64,000 nt of DNA from Mycobacterium marseillense (GTDB taxonomy: Bacteria > Actinomycetota > Actinomycetes > Mycobacteriales > Mycobacteriaceae): assembly GCF_010731675.1 (NCBI RefSeq), contig NZ_AP022584.1, forward strand, positions 2,666,001-2,730,000. The letters are read 5' to 3'. The first letter of the stretch is position 1; each line of letters starts with the position of its first letter. The notes under the pieces are model-generated. The model made no database searches, was not told where the DNA came from, and worked only from the letters and a program-made list of their open reading frames with translations. Shown piece by piece: positions 1 through 7,538 of the stretch. The translations under genes and the position numbers were made by a program.

Positions 1-26
1 GAGCGACTGGGCTAGGGGGCGGGGCG

Positions 27-986
27 ATGGACGTAATCCGGGCCGCCGCAGTGCAACTCAGCCCGGTTCTTTACAGTCGCGAGGGCACCGTGGAAAAGGT
101 GGTCGGCAAGATCGCGCAGCTGGCACACCGCGACGTGCAGTTCGCGACGTTCCCTGAGACGGTGATTCCTTACTACCCGTACTTCTCGTTCGTCCAGCGC
201 CCCTTCGAGATGCGACCGGAGCACCTGCGGCTCCTCGACCAGGCCGTGGCGATCCCGTCGCCGGCGGTCGACGCGATCGCCGAGGCCGCCCAAGCGGCAG
301 GCATGGTCGTATCGATCGGTGTCAACGAGCGCGACGGTGCTTCGCTGTACAACACGCAGTTGTTGTTCGACGCCGACGGCACCCTGCTGCAGCGCCGCCG
401 CAAGATCATGCCGACCTACCACGAACGGATGGTCTGGGGCCAGGGCGACGGCAGCGGGCTGCGCGCGGTCGACAGCGCGGTCGGGCGCATCGGACAGTTG
501 GCGTGCTACGAACACTTCAACGCGTTGGCCCGCTACGCCTTGATCGCCGACGGCGAGCAGATCCACTCGAGCATGTTCCCCGGATCATTCGGCGGCGACC
601 TGTTCGCGCGGCAGATGGAGATCAGCGTGCGCAATCACGCGCTCGAGTCGGGCGTCTTCGTCGTCAACGCGACCGCCTGGCTCGACGCGGATCAGCAGGC
701 GCGGATCATGGCCGACACCGACTGTCCGATCGGCCCCATCTCGGGCGGCCACTTCACCGCGATCATCACGCCCCAGGGCGAATACCTGGGTGAGCCGCTG
801 CGCACGGGCGAGGGCGACGTCATCGCCGACCTCGACTTGTCGTTGATCAACACGCGGAAGGCGCTGATGGATGCCGGCGGCCACTACAGCCGGCCCGAAA
901 CGCTCAGCCTGCTCATCGATCGCACCCCACGTACCCAGGTACACGAGAGCATGGGACCAGAGGAGGTCGAAAGTGTCTGCGTCTGA
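27..986 (+). CDS. Nitrilase / carbon-nitrogen hydrolase family protein
   Basis: Predicted to hydrolyse a nitrile (or cyanide or an amide-like C-N bond) in the cytoplasm. The 319-residue protein has the whole nitrilase-fold triad: Glu44 in FPETVIPYYPY, Lys126 in RRKIMPTYHER and Cys160 in GQLACYEH. The CYEH variant and the PYYPY stretch fit true nitrilases better than amidases or NAD synthetase domains. Length is normal for the family. The next gene, a DUF302 protein, begins inside the last 14 bases, so the two are translated together. The true substrate cannot be read from sequence. It lies outside the conserved Rv3229c-Rv3263 order, so it is an accessory gene. Confidence 0.85.
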   Translation: MDVIRAAAVQLSPVLYSREGTVEKVVGKIAQLAHRDVQFATFPETVIPYYPYFSFVQRPFEMRPEHLRLLDQAVAIPSPAVDAIAEAAQAAGMVVSIGVNERDGASLYNTQLLFDADGTLLQRRRKIMPTYHERMVWGQGDGSGLRAVDSAVGRIGQLACYEHFNALARYALIADGEQIHSSMFPGSFGGDLFARQMEISVRNHALESGVFVVNATAWLDADQQARIMADTDCPIGPISGGHFTAIITPQGEYLGEPLRTGEGDVIADLDLSLINTRKALMDAGGHYSRPETLSLLIDRTPRTQVHESMGPEEVESVCV

Positions 987-1470
987 AACCCTTTTCGACG
1001 GCGTGCGAGTGCGCTACGACAGCGCCAAGAGCTACGACGAGCTGGTCGCCGCGCTGCTGGCCGACATCGGTGAGCAACCGGTGCCGATCAACGACATCGC
1101 AACGAGCACCGGCGACTGGAAGTCGTATCAGGAGCGTGTCGAATCCCACGTCGGTCCAAGCGGATTCATGTTGTTCGGCACGGTTGACCACGGCGCCTGG
1201 ATCGGCAACGCCGGCATCGACCGCAAGGCGCTGCGCGTCATCCTCGGCAATCCTCTGATCGCCATCACCATGCTGCGCCACGACGTCAAGGCAGGATTGT
1301 TCGCACCGGTCGAACTGCTGATCACCGACGAGGGTGACGGTAACAGTAGTTTGACCTACGTCAAGCCGTCGTCGCTGATGGTGGTGGAGCCAAACCCCGA
1401 GTTACTCAGCGCGGCACAGGGACTCGACGCGAAGCTGGCGGCGCTGGCCGACAAGGTGACCAGCGGCTGA
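973..1470 (+). CDS. DUF302-like protein, partner of the nitrilase
   Basis: A small soluble protein of about 165 residues resembling the DUF302 fold, seen in the end part where a nucleotide- or ligand-like pocket segment (NPLIAITMLRHD) is followed by APVELLITDEG and YVKPSSLM. No enzyme function is established for this family. The start is GTG at 973, set by a strong AGGAGG at 961-966 six bases upstream; an in-frame upstream start at 871 would overlap the nitrilase by 116 bases and is not favoured. Overlap with the nitrilase end suggests an operon and a shared physiological role. Family assignment is moderate. Confidence 0.7.
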   Translation: MSASETLFDGVRVRYDSAKSYDELVAALLADIGEQPVPINDIATSTGDWKSYQERVESHVGPSGFMLFGTVDHGAWIGNAGIDRKALRVILGNPLIAITMLRHDVKAGLFAPVELLITDEGDGNSSLTYVKPSSLMVVEPNPELLSAAQGLDAKLAALADKVTSG

Positions 1471-1510
1471 CGACGCCGGACCCGACGGTTGGCGAGCTGC
1501 GGCCCAAGCG

Positions 1511-2659
1511 TCATGGCGCCACCTCTTGGCGCGTCCGTTGCGCTCGACGAATAAGGGCCGACGGGCGGCCGGCTCGGATCGTCACCGACACCACCAGCGC
1601 GGCCGCGAGCACAAAGCACACCAGCGCGTATATCGGGTTGCCCGTGGGTGTTCCGTCGGTCGTGCGGCCGTGCGAGGCTGCCCAATAGGCGGGCATCGCC
1701 GTCAGCCATAGCGCCCCGAGCACGATCAGGAACGCGGACCCGAAGATTGCGACGAAGGGATTGCGCGCGCTGGGCGTGAACGCGGAGTTGCGCCACTGAC
1801 GACACAGGATGGGGATCGCCACCACAGCGAACGCACCGAGAACGACGAAATACACGGCCCGCCGCAGGGCACCGTCGGGATTCGCGCCACCGGCAAGCAG
1901 GATCGGAACATTGGCGATGGCCATGCCGACCGGTACCAGCACGGCCACGCCGAATGTGCGACCGATCAAGCCCATTCGCCTCAGCAATCGGCCGCGCTCG
2001 ATGGGACGAGTCACGAACAACTGGGCGAACAGTGCCACGCAGGCGGGACCGATGGTAGCGAAGAGCAACACGCTGTTCATCGGCACCGACGCCAGCATCG
2101 GATGGTTGATCGCGTTGTCGGTGTTCCACGCCCACCAGCGCAGTTGCGGACCCAACTGGTCGAAGATTTCGTAGAAGCAGTGGTGGACGAATCCCACGCA
2201 CACCGCGCCGACGACCGCGCCCCAGTCCCGGAATACGCCCAGGCTGCGCACCACTTCGTAGGCCAACGTCATCATCGCCGGGTACAGCGCGACGATGTAG
2301 AGCGGCAGCCGGTCATACATGAACTGGACCGTAAAGACGTTGTGCGCGAAGACCGCACCGATGGAGTCGTCGACACCGAAGACCGTCGGAAAATACAGCG
2401 GTGGCTCAACGATCAGCAGGTAAATCACCGTGGCGAACCAGATCACGAGGTTGACGGGGTCGCCGTTGCGGCGCAGTCGGCGGATCGCCCACCAGAGCGC
2501 CAGCACGGCGCCGGCGACGACCAGCATTTCGAGAACGGGCATCGTCCAGTTCGCCAACTGGAATGGATTCCGCAGCGTCACCCACGGGGATGCGTGCTCG
2601 CAGCTGAAGCCCAGGCGGCCAACGATGCGTTCGATGTCGTCGCTGCAGTGACCGCTCAT
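1511..2659 (-). CDS. Polytopic membrane protein of unknown function
   Basis: Not recognised as a characterised family. The 382-residue protein has roughly eight to ten hydrophobic segments spread over its length, beginning near residue 40 (MPVLEMLVVAGAVLALWWAI) and ending near residue 355 (YALVCFVLAAALVV), with a basic C-terminal tail. Conserved-looking polar residues lie between membrane segments (FVHHCFYEIFD and WWAWNTD), which could bind a ligand or metal. It is divergent from the TetR/diiron pair at 2815-4244 and shares the operator region at 2764-2794, so it may be under the same repressor. A transporter or membrane enzyme role is possible but unsupported. Confidence 0.7.
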   Translation of the reverse strand: MSGHCSDDIERIVGRLGFSCEHASPWVTLRNPFQLANWTMPVLEMLVVAGAVLALWWAIRRLRRNGDPVNLVIWFATVIYLLIVEPPLYFPTVFGVDDSIGAVFAHNVFTVQFMYDRLPLYIVALYPAMMTLAYEVVRSLGVFRDWGAVVGAVCVGFVHHCFYEIFDQLGPQLRWWAWNTDNAINHPMLASVPMNSVLLFATIGPACVALFAQLFVTRPIERGRLLRRMGLIGRTFGVAVLVPVGMAIANVPILLAGGANPDGALRRAVYFVVLGAFAVVAIPILCRQWRNSAFTPSARNPFVAIFGSAFLIVLGALWLTAMPAYWAASHGRTTDGTPTGNPIYALVCFVLAAALVVSVTIRAGRPSALIRRAQRTRQEVAP

Positions 2660-2763
2660 TCTGGGGCGTCCTCAGTGTCCGCGTGCGCACCACGGTGCGC
2701 GCTTACCGAAAGGCCGACGATACATGTCGAGCAAGGGTGTGTGACCGGAGGACGACCGAGAAT

Positions 2764-2794
2764 CGCTGACACCCGTCATTGACGACCGTCAGCG
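2764..2794. promoter_or_regulatory. Nested palindromic operator, probably for the adjacent TetR
   Basis: Two inverted repeats share one centre at 2779. The outer arms are CGCTGAC (2764-2770) and GTCAGCG (2788-2794); the inner arms are CGTCA (2774-2778) and TGACG (2780-2784). The size fits a TetR dimer-of-dimers site. It overlaps the -35 hexamer of the tetR promoter and lies in the divergent gap to the membrane protein gene, so it could repress both. Confidence 0.65.
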
Positions 2795-2814
2795 ATCGGG
2801 CGTACGGTGCCTGG
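2779..2814 (+). promoter_or_regulatory. Promoter of the TetR gene, probably leaderless
   Basis: A -35 element TTGACG at 2779-2784 is followed after 18 bases by a -10 element TACGGT at 2803-2808. The ATG at 2815 comes six bases after the -10, where transcription would begin. No Shine-Dalgarno is present, so a leaderless mRNA is the simplest reading. Confidence 0.6.
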
Positions 2815-3423
2815 ATGCAGTCGCCCCGCTCAGCACCCCCGGCAAAATCGGCCGCCGCCGGCGTGCGGGAGGCCAGGCGACTCGAGACCCGGGCGCGCTT
2901 GTTCGACGCGGCGCTCTCCGAGATCGCGCAGCGCGGCTTTGCCGCCGCCGACGTCAGTGCCATCGCCGCGTCCGCGGGCGTCGTGAGGGGGACGTTCTAC
3001 TTCCACTTCCCGACCAAGGAACACGTGCTGATCGAGGCGGAGCGCAACGAGGAAACCCGGATCATCAGTGAACTCGCCGGCGCCAAAGGCGATTTGGCGT
3101 CCGTGCTCTCGCAACTCGTGCGCCACGTGCTCGCCGCCGAACGGCGATTGGGCGGCATCGTCTTCCGGGACATGCTCGGGTTGCACTTCTCCTCGACCCG
3201 TCCGGTCGAAGACGGAGTGGCGCAGCATCCCCTCGCGCAGTTCGTGGCGGAGGTGATCAGCCGGGCCCGGGACGCCGGCCAGGTGCCCGCCGGCTCCGAC
3301 CCGACGGAACTCGCGACGTTTTTCCTCACCGGACTCTTCGCGCTGCTGTCCACCGGCGCGCACGATGCGGCGCTGTTAAGCCGTTACGTGACAACGATTG
3401 TCAAAGGAATGGAGAAACGATGA
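2815..3423 (+). CDS. TetR/AcrR family transcriptional regulator
   Basis: A 202-residue repressor-type protein with an N-terminal helix-turn-helix of the TetR class (FDAALSEIAQRGFAAADVSAIAASAGVVRGTFYFHFPTK region, roughly residues 30-68) and a helical C-terminal ligand domain. The ATG at 2815 is preferred over a TTG at 2779 because the TTG falls in a good -35 hexamer and the ATG sits where transcription should start. The gene ends in ATGA with the start of the diiron protein, so both are translated as a pair. It probably autoregulates through the nested palindrome at 2764-2794 and may control the divergent membrane gene. Ligand unknown. Confidence 0.9.
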   Translation: MQSPRSAPPAKSAAAGVREARRLETRARLFDAALSEIAQRGFAAADVSAIAASAGVVRGTFYFHFPTKEHVLIEAERNEETRIISELAGAKGDLASVLSQLVRHVLAAERRLGGIVFRDMLGLHFSSTRPVEDGVAQHPLAQFVAEVISRARDAGQVPAGSDPTELATFFLTGLFALLSTGAHDAALLSRYVTTIVKGMEKR

Positions 3424-4244
3424 ATCGCACGGGCATCGAGGGTTACCGGGATTTCTTGACCCGGCGTGACGGGGAAGCCGACCTGCTGAACAGGCGGTTG
3501 GCGAATCGAGAGCGGTTCTTCAACGAGCTCGAAGCCAATCCCGTCCGGTCCGCTTATCCCGCCGACCGATCGACATTCCTGCGCAACCTGCGCCGCCGGC
3601 GACCAGAGCCGGGCCTGGATCCCAAGATGCTGTTCCTGCTGGCGACCGCCAAACTGAATCAGGCCGAGCGCTTCGGCGTCGGGCTCGGCGAAACCTATGG
3701 GCGCAACAGCGATGCGAGCCTGCCGCCCGAGAACGTCTACCTCGAACTCGAAGAGCACTACCACACCCGGCTGCTGGCGTACTCGCTCGACGTCTTCGAC
3801 CTGACCTTCCAGGTCATCCCCCCGCCGTTCGTGCTGCGCCAGTTCGTCAAGGCGAGCGTGTTCATGCCCGAACGGCTCGGCTTCCTGTTCGTCGGGGCCG
3901 GCGAGATGGCCGGCTGCATCATGTTTGACGAACTGCGCCGCATCGGCCGAAAGCTGTTCGCCGACGAGCCGGAGGTCGCGCAACGAATCGAACTGCTCTA
4001 CAACGACATCCTCACCGACGAAATCGGCCACGTCGGCTACTGCGCCTCCCGCTGCAGTTCCGCCGAGCGGGCGATCATGCGCCGCATCTACCCGCTCGTC
4101 GGGCGATTGTTCGCATGGCAGACCGCGGAGATCGGCCTCCTCGTCGACAAGGCGGCATTCCACGCCCGCCTCGACCGCCCGTTCGACGTCGACGAACTCA
4201 CCGCGGGTCTGGACAACGAGACCTACCTCGTCGCGCATCCCTGA
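3420..4244 (+). CDS. Ferritin-like diiron carboxylate protein of unknown function
   Basis: The 274-residue protein is not a named family member I recognise, but it carries a full set of possible diiron ligands in the ferritin-like order: Glu in LNQAERFG, an E-x-x-H pair in ELEEHYH, Glu in VGAGEMAG and E-x-x-H in LTDEIGHVGY. This layout resembles AurF-type N-oxygenases and related diiron oxygenases, so an oxidative enzyme is plausible. It overlaps the TetR gene by four bases (ATGA), which implies regulated expression with it. Substrate unknown; the polytopic membrane protein divergent to the regulator may belong to the same function. Confidence 0.75.
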   Translation: MNRTGIEGYRDFLTRRDGEADLLNRRLANRERFFNELEANPVRSAYPADRSTFLRNLRRRRPEPGLDPKMLFLLATAKLNQAERFGVGLGETYGRNSDASLPPENVYLELEEHYHTRLLAYSLDVFDLTFQVIPPPFVLRQFVKASVFMPERLGFLFVGAGEMAGCIMFDELRRIGRKLFADEPEVAQRIELLYNDILTDEIGHVGYCASRCSSAERAIMRRIYPLVGRLFAWQTAEIGLLVDKAAFHARLDRPFDVDELTAGLDNETYLVAHP

Positions 4245-4246
4245 TG

Positions 4247-4263
4247 ACGCCCGCGGCGGGCGT
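4247..4263. terminator. Hairpin between convergent genes
   Basis: ACGCCCG (4247-4253) and CGGGCGT (4257-4263) form a seven-base-pair stem with a three-base loop, between the stop of the diiron gene at 4244 and the stop of desA3 at 4278. It has no T-run, as is usual in mycobacteria, and could act on both strands. Confidence 0.4.
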
Positions 4264-4277
4264 GCACTCGGCGTGAG

Positions 4278-5561
4278 CTAGGCGGCGAGGCCGTCGTCAA
4301 CGCCGCGCGCCGCGTCCGCCCGCTTCCCGCGCCGCCAACCGCGCACGGCGGCGATTGCGGACTTCAGACCGCGGCGGCGGCCAGTGGCCGGATCGGTGCC
4401 CAAGAAGCCGGGCTCGAGTTCGGCGAACATCCGCTCGCTGCGGGTCTCCGGCGCGTTGTCGGCGTCGTCGCGCAAATACTTGTTCGGCAGCGACAACTTG
4501 GCCAGCGTGCGCCACGTCTTGGCGTACTGGAACAGGAAAGAGCCTGTGGTGTACGGCAAGTCGTACTTGTCGCAGACCTGGCGCACCCGCTGCGAGATCT
4601 CGTGCAGCCGGTTGCTCGGCAGATCGGGGTACAGGTGGTGCTCGATCTGGTGGCACAGGTTGCCACTCATGAAGCGCAGCGCCGGGCCGGCCTCGAAGTT
4701 GGCGCTGCCCAGCATCTGTCGCAGATACCACTGCCCCTTGGTCTCGCCGATCATGTCGGTCTTGGTGAATTTCTCTGCGCCGTCGGGGAAATGGCCGCAG
4801 AAGATCACCGCGTTGGCCCACACGTTGCGAATCACGTTGGCTAGCGCGTTGGCCTTGAGCGTGGACATGTAGGTGGCACCGGGCGACAACGACGTCAGCG
4901 CGGGAAACGCCACGTAGTCCTTGAACACCTGCCGTCCGGCCTTGGCCAGGAACTCCTCGGTCCGCTGCCGGGCCTCGTCGTTGTCCATCCGCTTCTTGGC
5001 GATCTTGCCCAGCTCCACGTGCTGCAGGCCGACTCCCCACTCGAAGAGGAGCGCGAGCAAGGTGTTGTACACCAGGTTGAAGATGTTGAACCGCTTCCAG
5101 CGCTGGTCGCGGGTGACGCGCAGCAGGCCGTAGCCGACGTCGTCGTCCATCCCGAGGATGTTGGTGTACTTGTGGTGCACGAAGTTGTGGGTGTAGCGCC
5201 AGTGCTTGGACGACCCGCTCATGTCCCACTCCCATGTCGAGGAGTGAATCTCGGGGTCGTTCATCCAGTCCCACTGGCCGTGCATGACGTTGTGGCCGAT
5301 CTCCATGTTCTCGACGATCTTGGCCACGCCCAGGGTCACCGTCCCCGCCCACCAGGCCGAGCGCCGCGAGCTGGCGGCCAGCAACAGCCGGCCGGTGACC
5401 TCGAGCGCGCGCTGGGCCGCGATGGTGCGGCGGATGTAGCGAGCGTCCCGCTCGCCGCGCGAGTCTTCCACGTCCTGGCGGATGGCATCGAGCTCAAAGG
5501 CCAGGTTTTCGATATCGGCGTCCGTCAGATGGGCGAATACGTCGACGTCAGTGATCGCCAT
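4278..5561 (-). CDS. desA3: Stearoyl-CoA 9-desaturase DesA3 (Rv3229c homologue)
   Basis: Membrane-bound acyl-CoA desaturase that makes oleoyl-CoA from stearoyl-CoA using electrons from the adjacent flavin/2Fe-2S reductase. The 427-residue protein carries the three histidine boxes of the family: HNVMHGQ at about residue 90, HNFVHHKYTN at 125 and HQIEHHLYPD near 305. The start is ATG 5561 (MAITDVDVF), as in M. tuberculosis DesA3, with AGGGAG at 5571-5576 nine bases upstream; an ATG at 5570 would abut the ribosome site. The gene follows its reductase by under 90 bases on the same strand, yet has its own palindromic operator at 5599-5634, identical in design to that before the reductase. Confidence 0.97.
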   Translation of the reverse strand: MAITDVDVFAHLTDADIENLAFELDAIRQDVEDSRGERDARYIRRTIAAQRALEVTGRLLLAASSRRSAWWAGTVTLGVAKIVENMEIGHNVMHGQWDWMNDPEIHSSTWEWDMSGSSKHWRYTHNFVHHKYTNILGMDDDVGYGLLRVTRDQRWKRFNIFNLVYNTLLALLFEWGVGLQHVELGKIAKKRMDNDEARQRTEEFLAKAGRQVFKDYVAFPALTSLSPGATYMSTLKANALANVIRNVWANAVIFCGHFPDGAEKFTKTDMIGETKGQWYLRQMLGSANFEAGPALRFMSGNLCHQIEHHLYPDLPSNRLHEISQRVRQVCDKYDLPYTTGSFLFQYAKTWRTLAKLSLPNKYLRDDADNAPETRSERMFAELEPGFLGTDPATGRRRGLKSAIAAVRGWRRGKRADAARGVDDGLAA

Positions 5562-5598
5562 CGTCGTCATCTCCCTGCGGTCGGTTGGTCGGTACTAG

Positions 5599-5634
5599 AC
5601 CTACGCTATCGTAACCTACGAATCCGTAGGTTAC
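5599..5634. promoter_or_regulatory. Double palindromic operator upstream of desA3
   Basis: Half-sites ACCTACG (5599-5605), then CGTAACCTACG (5610-5620), then CGTAGGTTAC (5625-5634), each separated by four bases, form two overlapping palindromes. The right one is perfect: GTAACCTACG, four bases, CGTAGGTTAC. The same three-half-site layout with identical spacing occurs at 6874-6904 before the reductase. A TetR-type regulator is the likely binder; its gene is not next to the site. Confidence 0.7.
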
Positions 5635-5647
5635 CTATGAGTAGCCT

Positions 5648-6844
5648 TTAAATGTCGAGCACGCAATCGCCGGACGCGGCCGACACACAGGTCTGTACCC
5701 GCATTCCGGGATCGTGCTCTTGGCCGGTCCGCAGGTCGCGGACGTGCCCCTCCACCAGGCCGACCACGCACGACTGACAGATACCCATGCGGCACCCGAA
5801 CGGCATCTGCACCCCGGCGCCCTCCCCCGCATCCATCAAGGACGTCGCGGCGTCGGCGGCGACGGTGCGCCCGCTTTGCGCGAACGTGACCGTCCCACCG
5901 GCACCGGCGGGCGCGGCCTTGGAGACCGCGAACCGCTCGAGATGCAACCGCTCGGCGAGACCCGCGGCCGACCATGCGCGTTCGGCCGCGGTGAGCAGGC
6001 CCTCCGGCCCGCAGGCCCAGGTCTGGCGCTCGCGCCAGTCCGGCACGTCGGTGTCCAGCGTGGACAGGTCGAGCCGGCCCTGGGTGCGCGTCTCGCGCAA
6101 CTGCAACCGGTAGCCCGGGTGGTCGGCCTGCAGCGCGGCCAGCTCGCCACGAAACATGACGTGGGATTCGGTGGGGGCCGAATGCAGGTGGGTGATGTCA
6201 CCGATTTGGTTGCGGCGCACCAGCGTTCGCAACATCGACATCACGGGCGTGATTCCGGAGCCGGCGGTGAGGAACAGGATCGACGGCGGCGCGGGGTCGG
6301 GCAGGACGAAGTTGCCCTGCGGCGCGGCCAGCCGCACGACGGTGCCCGGCTCGACACCGGCCACCAGGTGCGACGACAGGAACCCCTCCGGCATCGCCTT
6401 GACGGTGATCGTCACGGTGCGCGCCGAACCGGCACGCGCGGGCGTCGCCGCCGGGGTCGACGTCAGCGAATAGGACCGCCAGCGCCAGCGCCCGTCCATA
6501 AGCAGGCCGATGCCGATGTACTGGCCCGGTTGGTAGTCGAAGTTGAAGCCCCAACCCGGTTTGATGACCAGGGTCGCGGAGTCCTCGGTCTCGCGGCGCA
6601 CCTGCAGGACGCGTCCTCGCAGTTCGCGCGCCGACCAGAGGGGATTGGCCAGGTGTAGATAGTCGTCGGGCAGCAGCGGCGTCGTGATCCGCGCGGCGAG
6701 CTTGCGCAGGGCGTGCCAGCCGGGGTGCCGGTCGGCTCCGGCGACCACGGGTCGCTTGGTGTCGACGACGTTGCCCGCGATCGATGGGTTCCGTTTACCC
6801 AGGGGAAGCTCCTGCTCACGACGTGGCGCTTTACTGACGCTCAC
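5648..6844 (-). CDS. Ferredoxin reductase-type oxidoreductase, electron donor to DesA3 (Rv3230c homologue)
   Basis: A 398-residue flavoprotein that passes electrons from NAD(P)H to the DesA3 diiron centre. In order it has a ferredoxin-reductase FAD domain ([15 protein letters not shown] and WRSYSLTS, residues 105-135), an NAD(P) domain ([15 protein letters not shown] near 210) and a C-terminal plant-type 2Fe-2S domain with four cysteines in CRMGICQSC and QTCVSAA. The start is GTG 6844. It is upstream of desA3 on the same strand, as in M. tuberculosis where Rv3230c and DesA3 form a complex. The shared operator at 6874-6904 lies about 30 bases upstream. Confidence 0.93.
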   Translation of the reverse strand: MSVSKAPRREQELPLGKRNPSIAGNVVDTKRPVVAGADRHPGWHALRKLAARITTPLLPDDYLHLANPLWSARELRGRVLQVRRETEDSATLVIKPGWGFNFDYQPGQYIGIGLLMDGRWRWRSYSLTSTPAATPARAGSARTVTITVKAMPEGFLSSHLVAGVEPGTVVRLAAPQGNFVLPDPAPPSILFLTAGSGITPVMSMLRTLVRRNQIGDITHLHSAPTESHVMFRGELAALQADHPGYRLQLRETRTQGRLDLSTLDTDVPDWRERQTWACGPEGLLTAAERAWSAAGLAERLHLERFAVSKAAPAGAGGTVTFAQSGRTVAADAATSLMDAGEGAGVQMPFGCRMGICQSCVVGLVEGHVRDLRTGQEHDPGMRVQTCVSAASGDCVLDI

Positions 6845-6873
6845 ATTGTGATCGATTCTGTGCGCTTCACGAA

Positions 6874-6904
6874 ACCTACGGTACCGTAACCTACGGTGTC
6901 GTAG
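6874..6904. promoter_or_regulatory. Double palindromic operator upstream of the DesA3 reductase
   Basis: ACCTACG (6874-6880), CGTAACCTACG (6885-6895) and CGTAG (6900-6904), each four bases apart, repeat the arrangement at 5599-5634. The first pair contains a perfect 12-base palindrome TACGGTACCGTA (6877-6888). It lies 30 bases before the GTG of the reductase, over the expected core promoter. Confidence 0.7.
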
Positions 6905-6939
6905 CTAGCGCTGCGCGTTCGAATGCCTCACAGTCGGCG

Positions 6940-7443
6940 TCACATCAGCTCCAGGAGAAACGGCAGCTCCTGGTTGGCGTACCAGGCGAGATCGTGGTCT
7001 TGCGCGTCGCCGACGATCAGGTCGGCGTCCTCATCGCCCAGGTCCGCGGCATCGACCGCCTCGATGGCTTTGGCCACCGCCTCTTCCGCGTCGGCGTTGT
7101 CGACGTACGCGGCGATCACGTCGTCGATCGCGACCGCGCCGGGCAGCCTGACCACGGCGTCGTCGAGGTCGGGACGGTAGGTGACGTCCTCGACGTCGGC
7201 GGCCAGCACCGCGCGGCGCGGCGGCAGGGCCCCCGCGGGCGCGTCGCCCGCCAGCAGACGCAGCGACGCCAGCGCCGCCTCGCGCAGCGCCACGTCGGCG
7301 AGTTCGTCGTCGTCGCCCTCGGCATAGGCCTCACGCAACTTGGGCGTCAGCGCGAACGCCGTGCCGCTGACCGGCCGCAGCGAGCCGTCGGCGACGAGCT
7401 GCTGCAGCATGGCCAGCGTGGCGGGGATGTAAACGACGGTCAT
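6940..7443 (-). CDS. Conserved mycobacterial protein, Rv3231c-like
   Basis: A 167-residue acidic soluble protein matching the hypothetical that follows the DesA3 reductase in M. tuberculosis (Rv3231c, DUF6912-like). It opens with MTVVYIPATLAMLQQLVADG and carries a run of acidic residues in the middle and end (DADAEEAVAKAIEAVDAADL). No catalytic motif or membrane segment is evident. Its role is not known. It is read on the same strand as, and upstream of, the desaturase operon, separated by the operator region. Confidence 0.85.
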   Translation of the reverse strand: MTVVYIPATLAMLQQLVADGSLRPVSGTAFALTPKLREAYAEGDDDELADVALREAALASLRLLAGDAPAGALPPRRAVLAADVEDVTYRPDLDDAVVRLPGAVAIDDVIAAYVDNADAEEAVAKAIEAVDAADLGDEDADLIVGDAQDHDLAWYANQELPFLLELM

Positions 7444-7538
7444 GCGCGGCTAGATCGGCGTCGAGGCGTCGGACATCGTGGGCACGGCTGGCATCACAGC
7501 AACGAATGATAGCCGCACGCAGGGGTTTTCACCGCCGA

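Noticed and set aside
2779..2814. TTG start for the TetR gene at 2779
   Set aside because: The TTG is in the -35 hexamer; ATG 2815 lies at the expected transcription start.
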